Shown piece by piece: positions 7,239 through 14,501 of a stretch of DNA of 29,726 bases. Origin of the DNA: an uncultured Lachnospiraceae bacterium (GTDB lineage Bacteria > Bacillota_A > Clostridia > Lachnospirales > Lachnospiraceae). The notes under the pieces were generated by a model that searched no databases, was not told the origin of the DNA, and saw only the letters and a program-made list of their open reading frames with translations. The DNA lies in contig CANOBT010000065.1 of assembly GCA_947564305.1 (NCBI GenBank), forward strand, positions 1-29,726. The letters are read 5' to 3'. Numbering within the stretch: the first letter of the stretch is position 1; each line of letters begins with the position of its first letter. The position numbers and the translations under genes were made by a program.

Positions 7239-8651
7239 ATGTTAAATCTAGCGACAAAACATGATGACCCGGAGCAGGCTCTGGGCTGGAGCGAGAGGAT
7301 TGGTTATGCATCGGCGGCATTTGGCTGGAACATGATTAATGGTATCATCGGAACATTCCTGACAGTGTACTTTACAAATGTGGCATTTCTGGACGCAGCG
7401 ATTATTTCGACCATTATTGCGGCATCCAAGGTATTTGACGGTATATCAGATTTGATTGTCGGCCGGATGGTTGACAACACAAAATCCAAGATGGGAAAAG
7501 CCCGTCCGTGGCTGATGAGAATGTGTATTCCGTTTGCAATCTCGACGATACTGTTGTTCTTCGTGCCGTCCGGATTTCCGTCAGCAGTAAAGTATGTATA
7601 TGTATTTATCATGTATAACCTTGTAAATGCAGTCTGTCTGACTTGCATGCAGGTACCATATTATTCACTGATATCCCTGCTGACAAGAAATGCATACGAG
7701 AGAGGTTTCCTTGGAAACATCCAGCAGATTTTCCAGACACTTGGAAATGTATTTATTAACTCTGTATTTACGATTATGCTGGTGAAGTTCTCAAGCAGCA
7801 CGGAGACTTATTTTACACAGCAGGCATTCACGATTACTATTACGATTCTTTGTGCTCTCATGGTTGTAGCCAGCCTGATTACGGTATTTGCTACCAAGGA
7901 GCGTGTGAAAGATGAACCGGTTAAAGAGGATGGCAAGCAGGAAGAAACTGTAAGTGCAATGACAGCAGTGAAAGCGCTGATTTCCAACAAATACTGGGTG
8001 ATGATGTTCTTCGCGATGCTCTGTATTTTCTTCGTAATTATTTTCTACTCCATCGGCGGTGTATATTATGCAATCTATATTCTCGGCGATATGGGGCAGG
8101 TAAGCTGGATGAACAATGCGATTTCTATTGCACAGTTCGCAATTATGTTCGCGACCCCATTATTTATGAAAAAGTTTGGCAAGCGTCCAATCTATACCGC
8201 AGGTATGCTCTTCCTGACGATTGGATTTTTGGGATTCGGGTTTGTAGATTCCAGTGTGCCGCTGATGATCGTATGTAATGCATTGAAGGGAATCGGCCTT
8301 GGAATGTCCGGCGGTATGGCAATGGGTATGGTAGCAGACGCCATTTTGTACGGACAGTTGAAAACAGGTATCAATGCAGTCGGAATGGGAAATGCAGGAA
8401 CATCTGCAGCGCAGAAGATTGGTCTTGGATTTGGACAGGCAATCTTCGGTTGGGTGCTTGCAGGGGCCGGATTTGACGCCGCTCTGGATGCGCAGGGAAT
8501 TGCACAACCGGAAAGCGTAATCACTGCAATCAAGTTCATGTACAATTATGTGCCAATGGTAATGTGTGCAGTCATCTTTGTAATGATGCTGGTATTCTTT
8601 AATCTGGAAAAAGATTTGAAGAAACTGAAAGAAGAAAAAGGGATTGCATAG
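7239..8651 (+). CDS. GPH-family sugar:cation symporter (MFS)
   Basis: 470 residues with about twelve hydrophobic segments. The N terminus ERIGYASAAFGWNMINGIIGTFLTVYFTN and the DGISDLIVGRMVDNTKSKMGKARPW loop are hallmarks of the glycoside-pentoside-hexuronide (MelB/XynP-like) transporters; the Asp of DGISD lies where MelB binds its cation. A hydrophilic loop near residues 225-245 divides the two halves, and the C-terminal tail is Lys/Glu rich. AAGGAGGAG lies 4 to 12 bases before the ATG. A TATAAT at 7199-7204 lacks a good -35, so most transcription probably comes from upstream. As the only transporter of the cluster it presumably imports the glycoside that the cytoplasmic glycosidase and esterase attack. 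A strong terminator follows. Confidence 0.88.
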   Translation: MLNLATKHDDPEQALGWSERIGYASAAFGWNMINGIIGTFLTVYFTNVAFLDAAIISTIIAASKVFDGISDLIVGRMVDNTKSKMGKARPWLMRMCIPFAISTILLFFVPSGFPSAVKYVYVFIMYNLVNAVCLTCMQVPYYSLISLLTRNAYERGFLGNIQQIFQTLGNVFINSVFTIMLVKFSSSTETYFTQQAFTITITILCALMVVASLITVFATKERVKDEPVKEDGKQEETVSAMTAVKALISNKYWVMMFFAMLCIFFVIIFYSIGGVYYAIYILGDMGQVSWMNNAISIAQFAIMFATPLFMKKFGKRPIYTAGMLFLTIGFLGFGFVDSSVPLMIVCNALKGIGLGMSGGMAMGMVADAILYGQLKTGINAVGMGNAGTSAAQKIGLGFGQAIFGWVLAGAGFDAALDAQGIAQPESVITAIKFMYNYVPMVMCAVIFVMMLVFFNLEKDLKKLKEEKGIA

Positions 8652-8692
8652 AAATAAATGAGAAGTAAAGAAATAAGAGGAAAATAAATAAG

Positions 8693-8742
8693 AGCCGGTG
8701 GACCCGTGAGTGATGTGATAGCTCATGGGTCTGCCGGCTTTT
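8693..8742 (+). terminator. Intrinsic terminator of the catabolic operon
   Basis: AGCCGG at 8693-8698 pairs with CCGGCT at 8734-8739, and inner arms GACCC/GGGTC and TGAG/CTCA extend the stem. It is followed by TTTT and then A-rich DNA. The stem is long and GC-rich. The stretch 8743-8830 holds no gene that I can see. Confidence 0.85.
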
Positions 8743-8831
8743 AAAATTCATATTTTTGTACTTGAAATATATAGAATCATTTATGGCTATACAGTTATTG
8801 ATATTTATAGGTTAAAAGCATATGATAAACC

Positions 8832-8860
8832 TTGACATACGACGTCAGCTTTTAGATGCT
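8832..8860 (+). promoter_or_regulatory. Promoter and operator of the WYL regulator gene
   Basis: A perfect -35 TTGACA at 8832-8837, 17-base spacer, weak -10 GATGCT at 8855-8860. The imperfect inverted repeat TGACATACGACGTCA (8833-8847) overlaps the -35 and matches a second site at 9783-9797, which suggests autoregulation by the gene product. Confidence 0.6.
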
Positions 8861-8885
8861 ATTCTATTGCTAAAGGGAGGAAAGA

Positions 8886-9785
8886 ATGATGCAGGAAAGC
8901 AGATTGTTTAAGATTGTATATCATTTGCTTGATAAAGGACAGGCTACAGCCCCAGAATTAGCAGAAAAGTTTGAAGTTTCGGTTAGAACAATTTATAGAG
9001 ATATTGAAGCTTTAAGCGGGGCAGGTATCCCTATTTATGCAGAAGCGGGCAGAAACGGCGGCATACATTTGATGAATCATTTTGTTTTGGATAAAGCCGT
9101 ATTGTCGGAGGAAGAAAAACAGGATATCCTTACGGCGTTACAAAGCATAAATACTACGCAGAATATCAGTAACAGCCAAACATTGCAGAAACTTTCTGCA
9201 ATATTTAACCTTAGTTCAGAAAACTGGATTGAGGTGGACTTTTCCAGATGGGGAAATAAAGGAACAGATAATGAAAAATTTGAACTGCTGAAATCAGCGG
9301 TAATTCACCAAAAGTGTGTAAAAATAACATATGCAAGTTCATATGGAGAAGTCAGCGAAAGAATTGTCTGCCCATTAAAAATGGCATATAAGTCTATGTC
9401 GTGGTATTTGAAGGCATACTGTATGCAGAAACAAGATTACCGAATCTTTAAACTGACCCGCATTATAGATTTAAAGATTCTGACAGATGGTTTTTCCACG
9501 TATTCGTTTCCGGAATCAGATGGAGAATCCGGGCAAAGCTATCATACAATCATTCTTCGTTTTCCACAGAATATGGCATATCGGGTTTATGATGAATTTG
9601 ATGGAACACAGGTAAGAAGGAAAGAGAATGGAGATTTAATCGTATCTGTCAAAATGCCAGAAGATGAGTGGGTTATAGGATATTTGCTATCATTCGGAAC
9701 ACAGGTAGATATTATAGAGCCTGCATATCTCAAAGAAATTGTAGCTGAACAGGCAAAGAAAATTTACGAGAAATATAAAACATGA
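8886..9785 (+). CDS. YafY-type transcriptional regulator (HTH_11 + WYL domain)
   Basis: 299 residues. The N-terminal winged helix (residues about 5-60: LFKIVYHLLDKGQATAPELAEKFEVSVRTIYRDIEALS) is the DeoR-like HTH of the YafY group, followed by the typical IPIYAEAGRNGGIHL. A WYL ligand-sensing domain occupies roughly residues 135-220 (KCVKITYASSYGEVSERIVCPL, then SWYLKAYCMQKQDYRIFKLTRI). The WCX C-terminal extension ends in AEQAKKIYEKY. GGGAGG at 8875-8880 precedes ATG 8886. WYL proteins sense small molecules or nucleic acid. Matching inverted repeats at its own -35 and across its stop codon, upstream of the ClbS-like gene, make it the likely regulator of both genes. Confidence 0.88.
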   Translation: MMQESRLFKIVYHLLDKGQATAPELAEKFEVSVRTIYRDIEALSGAGIPIYAEAGRNGGIHLMNHFVLDKAVLSEEEKQDILTALQSINTTQNISNSQTLQKLSAIFNLSSENWIEVDFSRWGNKGTDNEKFELLKSAVIHQKCVKITYASSYGEVSERIVCPLKMAYKSMSWYLKAYCMQKQDYRIFKLTRIIDLKILTDGFSTYSFPESDGESGQSYHTIILRFPQNMAYRVYDEFDGTQVRRKENGDLIVSVKMPEDEWVIGYLLSFGTQVDIIEPAYLKEIVAEQAKKIYEKYKT

Positions 9786-9797
9786 CATAGGGTGTCA
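9783..9797 (+). promoter_or_regulatory. Second WYL-regulator operator candidate
   Basis: TGACATAGGGTGTCA: arms TGACA and TGTCA with a 5-base centre. It overlaps the TGA stop of the regulator gene and closely resembles the site at 8833-8847. It sits about 20 bases upstream of the -35 of the ClbS-like gene, a position compatible with activation. Confidence 0.5.
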
Positions 9798-9815
9798 GTA
9801 TATATGTGATACAAT

Positions 9816-9844
9816 TTGATTGTAAATTCTATTTTAAGTATACT
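9816..9844 (+). promoter_or_regulatory. Promoter of the ClbS/DfsB-like gene
   Basis: TTGATT (9816-9821), 17-base spacer, TATACT (9839-9844). Both elements are near consensus. The transcript would have a leader of about 105 bases, with a small CGGC...GCCG hairpin near 9858-9873. Confidence 0.6.
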
Positions 9845-9956
9845 TGAATAATGCAAACGGCACAGCGAAGCCGAAAATAAAAACTATATTAAGATACAGT
9901 GTTATGGATGTGAGAAAATAAGGGACACTATTTTTGTGAAAAAGAAAGGAATTAAC

Positions 9957-10499
9957 ATGGGCAGACCAACAACGAAAACAGATTTATTGACCGCAGCAGC
10001 TACAAACTATGAAAAATTAAATGTTCTTATTTTAGGATTAACGGAAGAAGAACTGAAAGAGCCTTTTAATTTTGCGGGAGACACAAAAAAGAAAGAGGCT
10101 CATTGGAAAAGAGATAAGAATCTTCGAGATGTTCTAATCCATCTTTATGAATGGCATCAGCTTTTGCTTAACTGGGTGCAGTCAAACCAAAAAGGTGAAA
10201 ACACGCCATTCATTCCACAGCCTTATAACTGGAAAACATATGGGGATATGAATGTGGAGTTTTGGAAAAAGCATCAGCACACATCACTGGAAGATGCAAA
10301 GGTGATGATTCAAAAATCCCATGTTGAAGTTATAAAGTTAGCTGAAACATTTTCTGATGAGGAGCTTTTCTCTAAGGGCGTGTATAAATGGGTTGGAGGA
10401 AGCACATTGGGTTCCTATTTTGTCAGCGTTACAGCAAGCCATTATGATTGGGCAATGAAGAAGCTAAAAGCACATAAGAAAAATTGTGCTGCTATGTGA
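9957..10499 (+). CDS. ClbS/DfsB-family protein
   Basis: 180 residues. The start MGRPTTKTDLLTAAATNYEKL and the later LRDVLIHLYEWHQLLLNWV identify the ClbS/DfsB (DUF1706) four-helix-bundle family, related to DinB folds. ClbS itself is the colibactin self-resistance cyclopropane hydrolase; most homologues, including DfsB, have no proven substrate, so resistance to a reactive small molecule is inference only. Other visible elements: SHVEVIKLAETFSDEELFSKGVY, KWVGGSTLGSYF and the terminal SHYDWAMKKLKAHKK, all usual for the family. ATG 9957 is used rather than GTG 9936 because AAAGGA lies at 9945-9950. It probably belongs to the regulon of the upstream WYL regulator. Confidence 0.85.
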   Translation: MGRPTTKTDLLTAAATNYEKLNVLILGLTEEELKEPFNFAGDTKKKEAHWKRDKNLRDVLIHLYEWHQLLLNWVQSNQKGENTPFIPQPYNWKTYGDMNVEFWKKHQHTSLEDAKVMIQKSHVEVIKLAETFSDEELFSKGVYKWVGGSTLGSYFVSVTASHYDWAMKKLKAHKKNCAAM

Positions 10500-10503
10500 G
10501 AAG

Positions 10504-10563
10504 GAAAAAGTAGAAAAAGCGGTCAGTGCACATTTGTGCACAAGTCTCTTTTTCTACTTTTTC
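10504..10563. terminator. Bidirectional terminator between convergent genes
   Basis: GAAAAAGTAGAAAAAG at 10504-10519 and its perfect complement at 10548-10563 form a 16-bp stem. A second hairpin, GTGCAC...GTGCAC, lies in the loop. A- and T-rich arms give U tracts in both directions, serving the ClbS-like gene (plus) and the AGCS gene (minus). Confidence 0.85.
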
Positions 10564-10571
10564 TAATTACT

Positions 10572-11975
10572 CTACCGCCAATAATCCACCTCATGCGGCA
10601 GTTGTATAGTTTTCGCATGAAACACCGGCTTATCTCCATTTTTTACCTGTTTCTCATAATCCTTCAAAGCACCCAGCGCATATTTGCTGAGGATGATAAT
10701 GACCGGCATGTTGATGATCGTCATTCCGCCCATCGTTACATCAGCGATATCCCACAACAGTCCGGCATTTAAGCCCGCTCCTACGAAAATAATCAGCGAT
10801 GCAACAATTCGGTATATAATCATAAAATTCTTGCTGGGCGTATGTCCGAACATATAATTGAAAATATGGTCCACATAGAACAGGTTTCCAAGCAAGGTAG
10901 TGAATGCAAACAGTATCATGGATACTGTGATAAACATCGGTCCGAATGCTCCGAGAGTACTTCTCAATGCCTCCTGCACATAAGGCGCCCCGGACAGTGC
11001 CTCCGTAGGCTCAATGCCGGAACACATACACATAAATGCAGTCGCAGAGCACAAAAGCAGTGTGTCAATAAATACGGACAAGACCTGTACGAGACCTTGG
11101 GCAGCAGGATGGTTGACATCTGCGGAGGCAGAGGCATTTGGCGCGGAGCCAACACCGGCTTCGTTGCTGTACAATCCACGTTTGATACCGTACATGACAC
11201 AGGAACCGCTGAATCCGCCCATAATGGACCCGACATCAAAAGCCTCACTGAAAATACGGGAGATGACGGACGGAAGATATGTGATATTCAGTACAAGCAC
11301 CACCAGGGAAACCAGGACATACAGAAGCCCCATCACCGGAACCAGTACACTGGTAATTTTTACGATACGCTGACCGCCGCCCAACAGGCAGTAGCCTACG
11401 ATGACTGCGAGAATTAAGCCGATGATCCAGGGAGTGATATCAGGGTTATAAAAGCTGTAGGATGAAAAAGTGGACTGCAGGTTGTAAGAAGCCAACATAT
11501 TAAATCCGAATGCATAGGTCAAAATTAAAAATACTGAAAATACGAGTGCAAGCGGACGGCTGTGAAGGGCAGCCTCAATATAGTAAGCCGGTCCGCCATA
11601 GCTTCCACTTTCGCCGCGTTTTTTGTAAATCTGTGCCAGAGTACTTTCAATAAAGGCAGAAGCACTGCCGATAATAGCGATAATCCACATCCAGAAAACG
11701 GCGCCGAACCCGCCCAGACAGATGGCAGTGGAGACCCCGACGATATTGCCGGTGCCGACACGGGAAGCGGTGGAAACCATCAATGCCTGGAAGCTGGATA
11801 CTTTTCCGTCTCCTTCCGAGGGTTTTTCCATAATCGCCTTAAACGCCTGCTTAATCATGCGGAACTGCACAAAACGAGTCCGTATGGTAAAATAAATTCC
11901 GCCCAGCAGCAATAGGATGATCAGCAGTTTTCCATACATAAAATCACTGATCCATGAAACAATTTGTGAAATCAT
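10572..11975 (-). CDS. AGCS-family sodium:alanine/glycine symporter
   Basis: 467 residues, about ten hydrophobic segments. Family marks: the N-terminal helix and GGIYFTIRTRFVQFRMI; SSFQALMVSTASRVGTGNIVGVSTAI (the conserved STA..VGTGNI..V sequence of AGCS carriers); YGGPAYYIE; and IKRGLYSNEAGVGSAPNA. It imports alanine or glycine with Na+ across the cytoplasmic membrane. AAGGAGG lies about 7 bases before the ATG. The gene follows the transglutaminase gene on the same strand, but a 172-base gap with its own candidate promoter and two 60-bp palindromic repeats separates them, so it is probably transcribed independently, with a structured leader. It converges on the ClbS-like gene and ends in a shared terminator. 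Confidence 0.92.
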   Translation of the reverse strand: MISQIVSWISDFMYGKLLIILLLLGGIYFTIRTRFVQFRMIKQAFKAIMEKPSEGDGKVSSFQALMVSTASRVGTGNIVGVSTAICLGGFGAVFWMWIIAIIGSASAFIESTLAQIYKKRGESGSYGGPAYYIEAALHSRPLALVFSVFLILTYAFGFNMLASYNLQSTFSSYSFYNPDITPWIIGLILAVIVGYCLLGGGQRIVKITSVLVPVMGLLYVLVSLVVLVLNITYLPSVISRIFSEAFDVGSIMGGFSGSCVMYGIKRGLYSNEAGVGSAPNASASADVNHPAAQGLVQVLSVFIDTLLLCSATAFMCMCSGIEPTEALSGAPYVQEALRSTLGAFGPMFITVSMILFAFTTLLGNLFYVDHIFNYMFGHTPSKNFMIIYRIVASLIIFVGAGLNAGLLWDIADVTMGGMTIINMPVIIILSKYALGALKDYEKQVKNGDKPVFHAKTIQLPHEVDYWR

Positions 11976-12000
11976 AATCGTCCTCCTTCGTATTGTGATA

Positions 12001-12120
12001 AGGAAGTGCGCTGATGCGCACGCAGGTCATCAAACCTTCGGTTTGGTGACAACTATTGTAAGGAAGTGCGCTGATGCGCACGTAGGTCATCAAACCTTCG
12101 GTTTGGTGACAATTATTATG
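12001..12120. repeat. Two 60-bp tandem palindromic units in the AGCS leader
   Basis: 12001-12060 and 12061-12120 are exact-period copies differing at four positions. Each unit holds two hairpins: GTGCGC/GCGCAC with a TGAT loop (12006-12021 in unit 1), and an 11-bp stem with one T-G pair around a TTC loop (12026-12036 with 12040-12050). Neither hairpin is followed by a T run on the minus strand, so they are not ordinary terminators. A candidate promoter at 12124-12153 would place both in the 5' leader of the AGCS mRNA. They could be a dispersed REP-like element or a structured leader. Confidence 0.9.
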
Positions 12121-12123
12121 TTT

Positions 12124-12153
12124 ATTGTAACAGAAAACCAGACCTGCTCACAA
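12124..12153 (-). promoter_or_regulatory. Candidate promoter of the AGCS gene
   Basis: On the minus strand TTGTGA (12153-12148), 18-base spacer, TACAAT (12129-12124). The -35 overlaps the stop codon of the transglutaminase gene. Transcription would begin just before the tandem repeats, giving a leader of about 140 bases. Confidence 0.45.
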
Positions 12154-14484
12154 CACTTTTATATAGAGATAAATAAATTTTCGGGAAGGACTTAAATTCT
12201 TTCTCACCATGTGAGAAAACTCCCGATAAATATTCCAGGCATGCTTCGTATCTTCTTTTGTCACTGTTTTCTGGTAGAACATGGTTTCCAATACCGTCTG
12301 GTACAGCCATTCCAGGGAATCCGAAGGAAATTGCGGAAAATAATCCCGCAGCATTTGGAATCCTTGAGGACTCAGGATATCGGTCTTATCCATGCCCTGA
12401 AAGACTGCAGTATCGTAAATCGCACAGTACATACGCCGGATTCCGGCGCCTTGGCGGATAGTGTGAAACTGTCGGTATCTGTACTGCCGCCGCAGAGCCG
12501 CCAGAGCAAAGAAAAGCAGGAGTACAATCACAAGGCAGATGACAATTGCCGCACAGATCTGTAGGAGCAGCAGGCCCCATCCGGCAGTATTGCGGGTCCA
12601 GGAGCGTCCGCTCTCAGATATGGCGGGCATGCCGGCTTGAGGACGCGCGCCGTGATAGGACAGGGTATGCTCCTTGATTATCCAGGTTCCATTTTCAATG
12701 CTGTCATTCCTACTGACAAGGGACGGACCGGCTTCGTCTGATGCGGCAAAAACTTCGCACCATGCATGCCCCATTTCGCCGGTTACATTGGCGGTGTACC
12801 TGCCGTCCTCCTGCCGTTCAAAGGCAGATGCCGGAACCGCATAGCCTTGGACATAACGGGCCGGAAATCCCCACATGCGGTACATCAAGGTGGCTGCTGT
12901 GGCAAAGTGGACGCAGAAGCCACGCTGGTTGTCAAACATGAAGTATTCGGCAAAATCTTTTCCGTCAGGCGTGGGACCAGGTTCATAATCATAAACCGTG
13001 TGTTCCTCAAAATCCTGTTGAATAAAGTCAGAAGCATCAGCTAATGTTGGCGGAGAAGTCTGCTCACAAAATTTTTTCAGCCGTTTCAGCTCACCCGGAT
13101 ATTGCAAATAGATTTTCCAGGATACTGCATTGGCCTCACTCCATTTGCTGTTGTCATAGAATACACCGTAGGCAGAAGGATAGTATACGGTATCCTCCGG
13201 CTTAGAGTCCAAAGTCAGAGTCAGTTTTGTGCTGCCGTCCGGCTGAAAATATGACAAGGCATTTAGATTCGGCAACACATCTGCGTTGCTGCCGCTGCTT
13301 TCAGAAGGAGAGTCAAAGGGATTTCGACTCTGGTCAGACTGCTCAAAGGGATTATCAGGAAAGACCAGGCTCAAGCCGTTATTTTGAGTTAAGGTATTGT
13401 CTTGATTCAAGGCATTATCCTGAATTGATGTATTATCCTGATTCAAGATATTTTCAGGATTCGCTTCCTCTTCCGGGGTTGGAGCATCTTCGATATTTTG
13501 CGATTGCTCAGACTCGGCTTCATTTTCCGCAGGAGCTTCATTTTCCAAAGCAGCATCATTCTTCTGTGAGGTCCGGCTGCGGGTGTTTCGCTCTGCCTTT
13601 GCCTGCTCGTAGGAATCCTGCAGAGGTTGAATCCATCCGGTTTTGATGGAGTCGCGGGTACGGGCATAGAATCCATCCGCGGGCTGTTTGTACTCTTCCA
13701 GAGGACGGCTCAGCGATGCGGATAGGAGAACAAGCAAAGCCAGGATAGCTGCGGCGGACAATCCTTTGAACAGTGCGGCGCGTCCTTCCTGGCAGCCGCA
13801 GACTGACGCGTAAACTGAGCCGGAGAGGATGAGCAGCCAGCAGGATACTTCGGAAGGAACCTCTGCGATAATCAGTGCGAATGCCGCAGGAGCCAGGAGC
13901 AGAAGAAATGCAAATAATTTTCCTTTCCGGATATGGAGTATGAGGCTCCAGATAAATAAAAGGGGCAGTAAGAAAATGGCAAACATGAAAGCCATTTCAA
14001 GCTCTGGCACTGGCTGAATGGGGTAGGGATAAGCATCTGGGTTCTTTACGGACAGGTACGCGTTGGCAGTCAGGTTAAGCACATTGACGGCCGCGTCCAG
14101 ATGCAGCCGGATGTAAGCCCCCGCAAGACATAGGAGCAGAAGGAAGAGAATCCCTTTTCGGACAGCGCGCAGAGGGGCGTTCCATAGCAGGACGAAAATG
14201 GCGGTAAAAAGGAAACAAAAGAGATACAGACGAATAGTATCCGTCTCAATAGGAAGGACACTCGTCAGACTTTGCCACCAGGAGAACACAAAAAAACAGA
14301 CTGCCAGCAGTTGTACTATCATGAGTAGGAAATGAGAAGTTTGTTTTTGAGGCAGATATTTTATGGTGCGAAGTTCGTCTATGCTGGAGGGATATGTATG
14401 ATTGGATGCATTCTGGCTATCTGCTTTTTGCGCAGATGATAGATAAACTTCAATCCCATCCCGTACTTTTTTCTTTCGCTTCAT
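12148..14484 (-). CDS. TgpA-like membrane transglutaminase-domain protein
   Basis: 778 residues. After a cytoplasmic start (MKRKKKVRDG) come about six or seven membrane segments (residues ~50-260), then a long extracytoplasmic region with an acidic, Gln/Asn-rich low-complexity stretch (~300-390). A transglutaminase-like core follows: GFCVHFATAATLMYRMWGFPARYVQGY gives C524 and GHAWCEVF gives H573. The place of the usual Asp (W-x-x-x-D) reads WIIKEHT, with Glu 605. A final membrane segment (IVICLVIVLLLFFALAALRR) and a cytoplasmic tail of the DUF4129 type end the protein. GGAGGA lies upstream of the ATG, and the gene follows DUF58 by 17 bases. In this MoxR-DUF58-transglutaminase arrangement it probably acts on secreted or envelope proteins; the substrate is unknown. 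Confidence 0.85.
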   Translation of the reverse strand: MKRKKKVRDGIEVYLSSAQKADSQNASNHTYPSSIDELRTIKYLPQKQTSHFLLMIVQLLAVCFFVFSWWQSLTSVLPIETDTIRLYLFCFLFTAIFVLLWNAPLRAVRKGILFLLLLCLAGAYIRLHLDAAVNVLNLTANAYLSVKNPDAYPYPIQPVPELEMAFMFAIFLLPLLFIWSLILHIRKGKLFAFLLLLAPAAFALIIAEVPSEVSCWLLILSGSVYASVCGCQEGRAALFKGLSAAAILALLVLLSASLSRPLEEYKQPADGFYARTRDSIKTGWIQPLQDSYEQAKAERNTRSRTSQKNDAALENEAPAENEAESEQSQNIEDAPTPEEEANPENILNQDNTSIQDNALNQDNTLTQNNGLSLVFPDNPFEQSDQSRNPFDSPSESSGSNADVLPNLNALSYFQPDGSTKLTLTLDSKPEDTVYYPSAYGVFYDNSKWSEANAVSWKIYLQYPGELKRLKKFCEQTSPPTLADASDFIQQDFEEHTVYDYEPGPTPDGKDFAEYFMFDNQRGFCVHFATAATLMYRMWGFPARYVQGYAVPASAFERQEDGRYTANVTGEMGHAWCEVFAASDEAGPSLVSRNDSIENGTWIIKEHTLSYHGARPQAGMPAISESGRSWTRNTAGWGLLLLQICAAIVICLVIVLLLFFALAALRRQYRYRQFHTIRQGAGIRRMYCAIYDTAVFQGMDKTDILSPQGFQMLRDYFPQFPSDSLEWLYQTVLETMFYQKTVTKEDTKHAWNIYREFSHMVRKNLSPSRKFIYLYIKVL
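13375..13446 (-). repeat. 18-bp tandem repeats coding for hexapeptides
   Basis: Four imperfect in-frame 18-base units inside the transglutaminase gene encode LNQDNT, SIQDNA, LNQDNT and LTQNNG. They lie in the flexible linker between the membrane part and the catalytic domain. Copy number could vary between strains. Confidence 0.75.
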
Positions 14485-14501
14485 GTGGGTGCTCCTCCAA
14501 A

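Noticed and set aside
8160..8726. Antisense open frame of 188 codons over the symporter end
   Set aside because: Shadow of the GPH symporter frame; composition is rich in Cys, His and Ser, typical of reverse-complement reading.
10842..11417. Plus-strand open frame of 191 codons opposite the AGCS gene
   Set aside because: The AGCS motifs on the minus strand are unmistakable; this frame lacks a ribosome binding site and has biased reverse composition.
12001..12120. Possible CRISPR array (palindromic repeated units)
   Set aside because: Only two units, directly adjacent with no unique spacers, and the whole 60 bases is repeated. No cas genes nearby.
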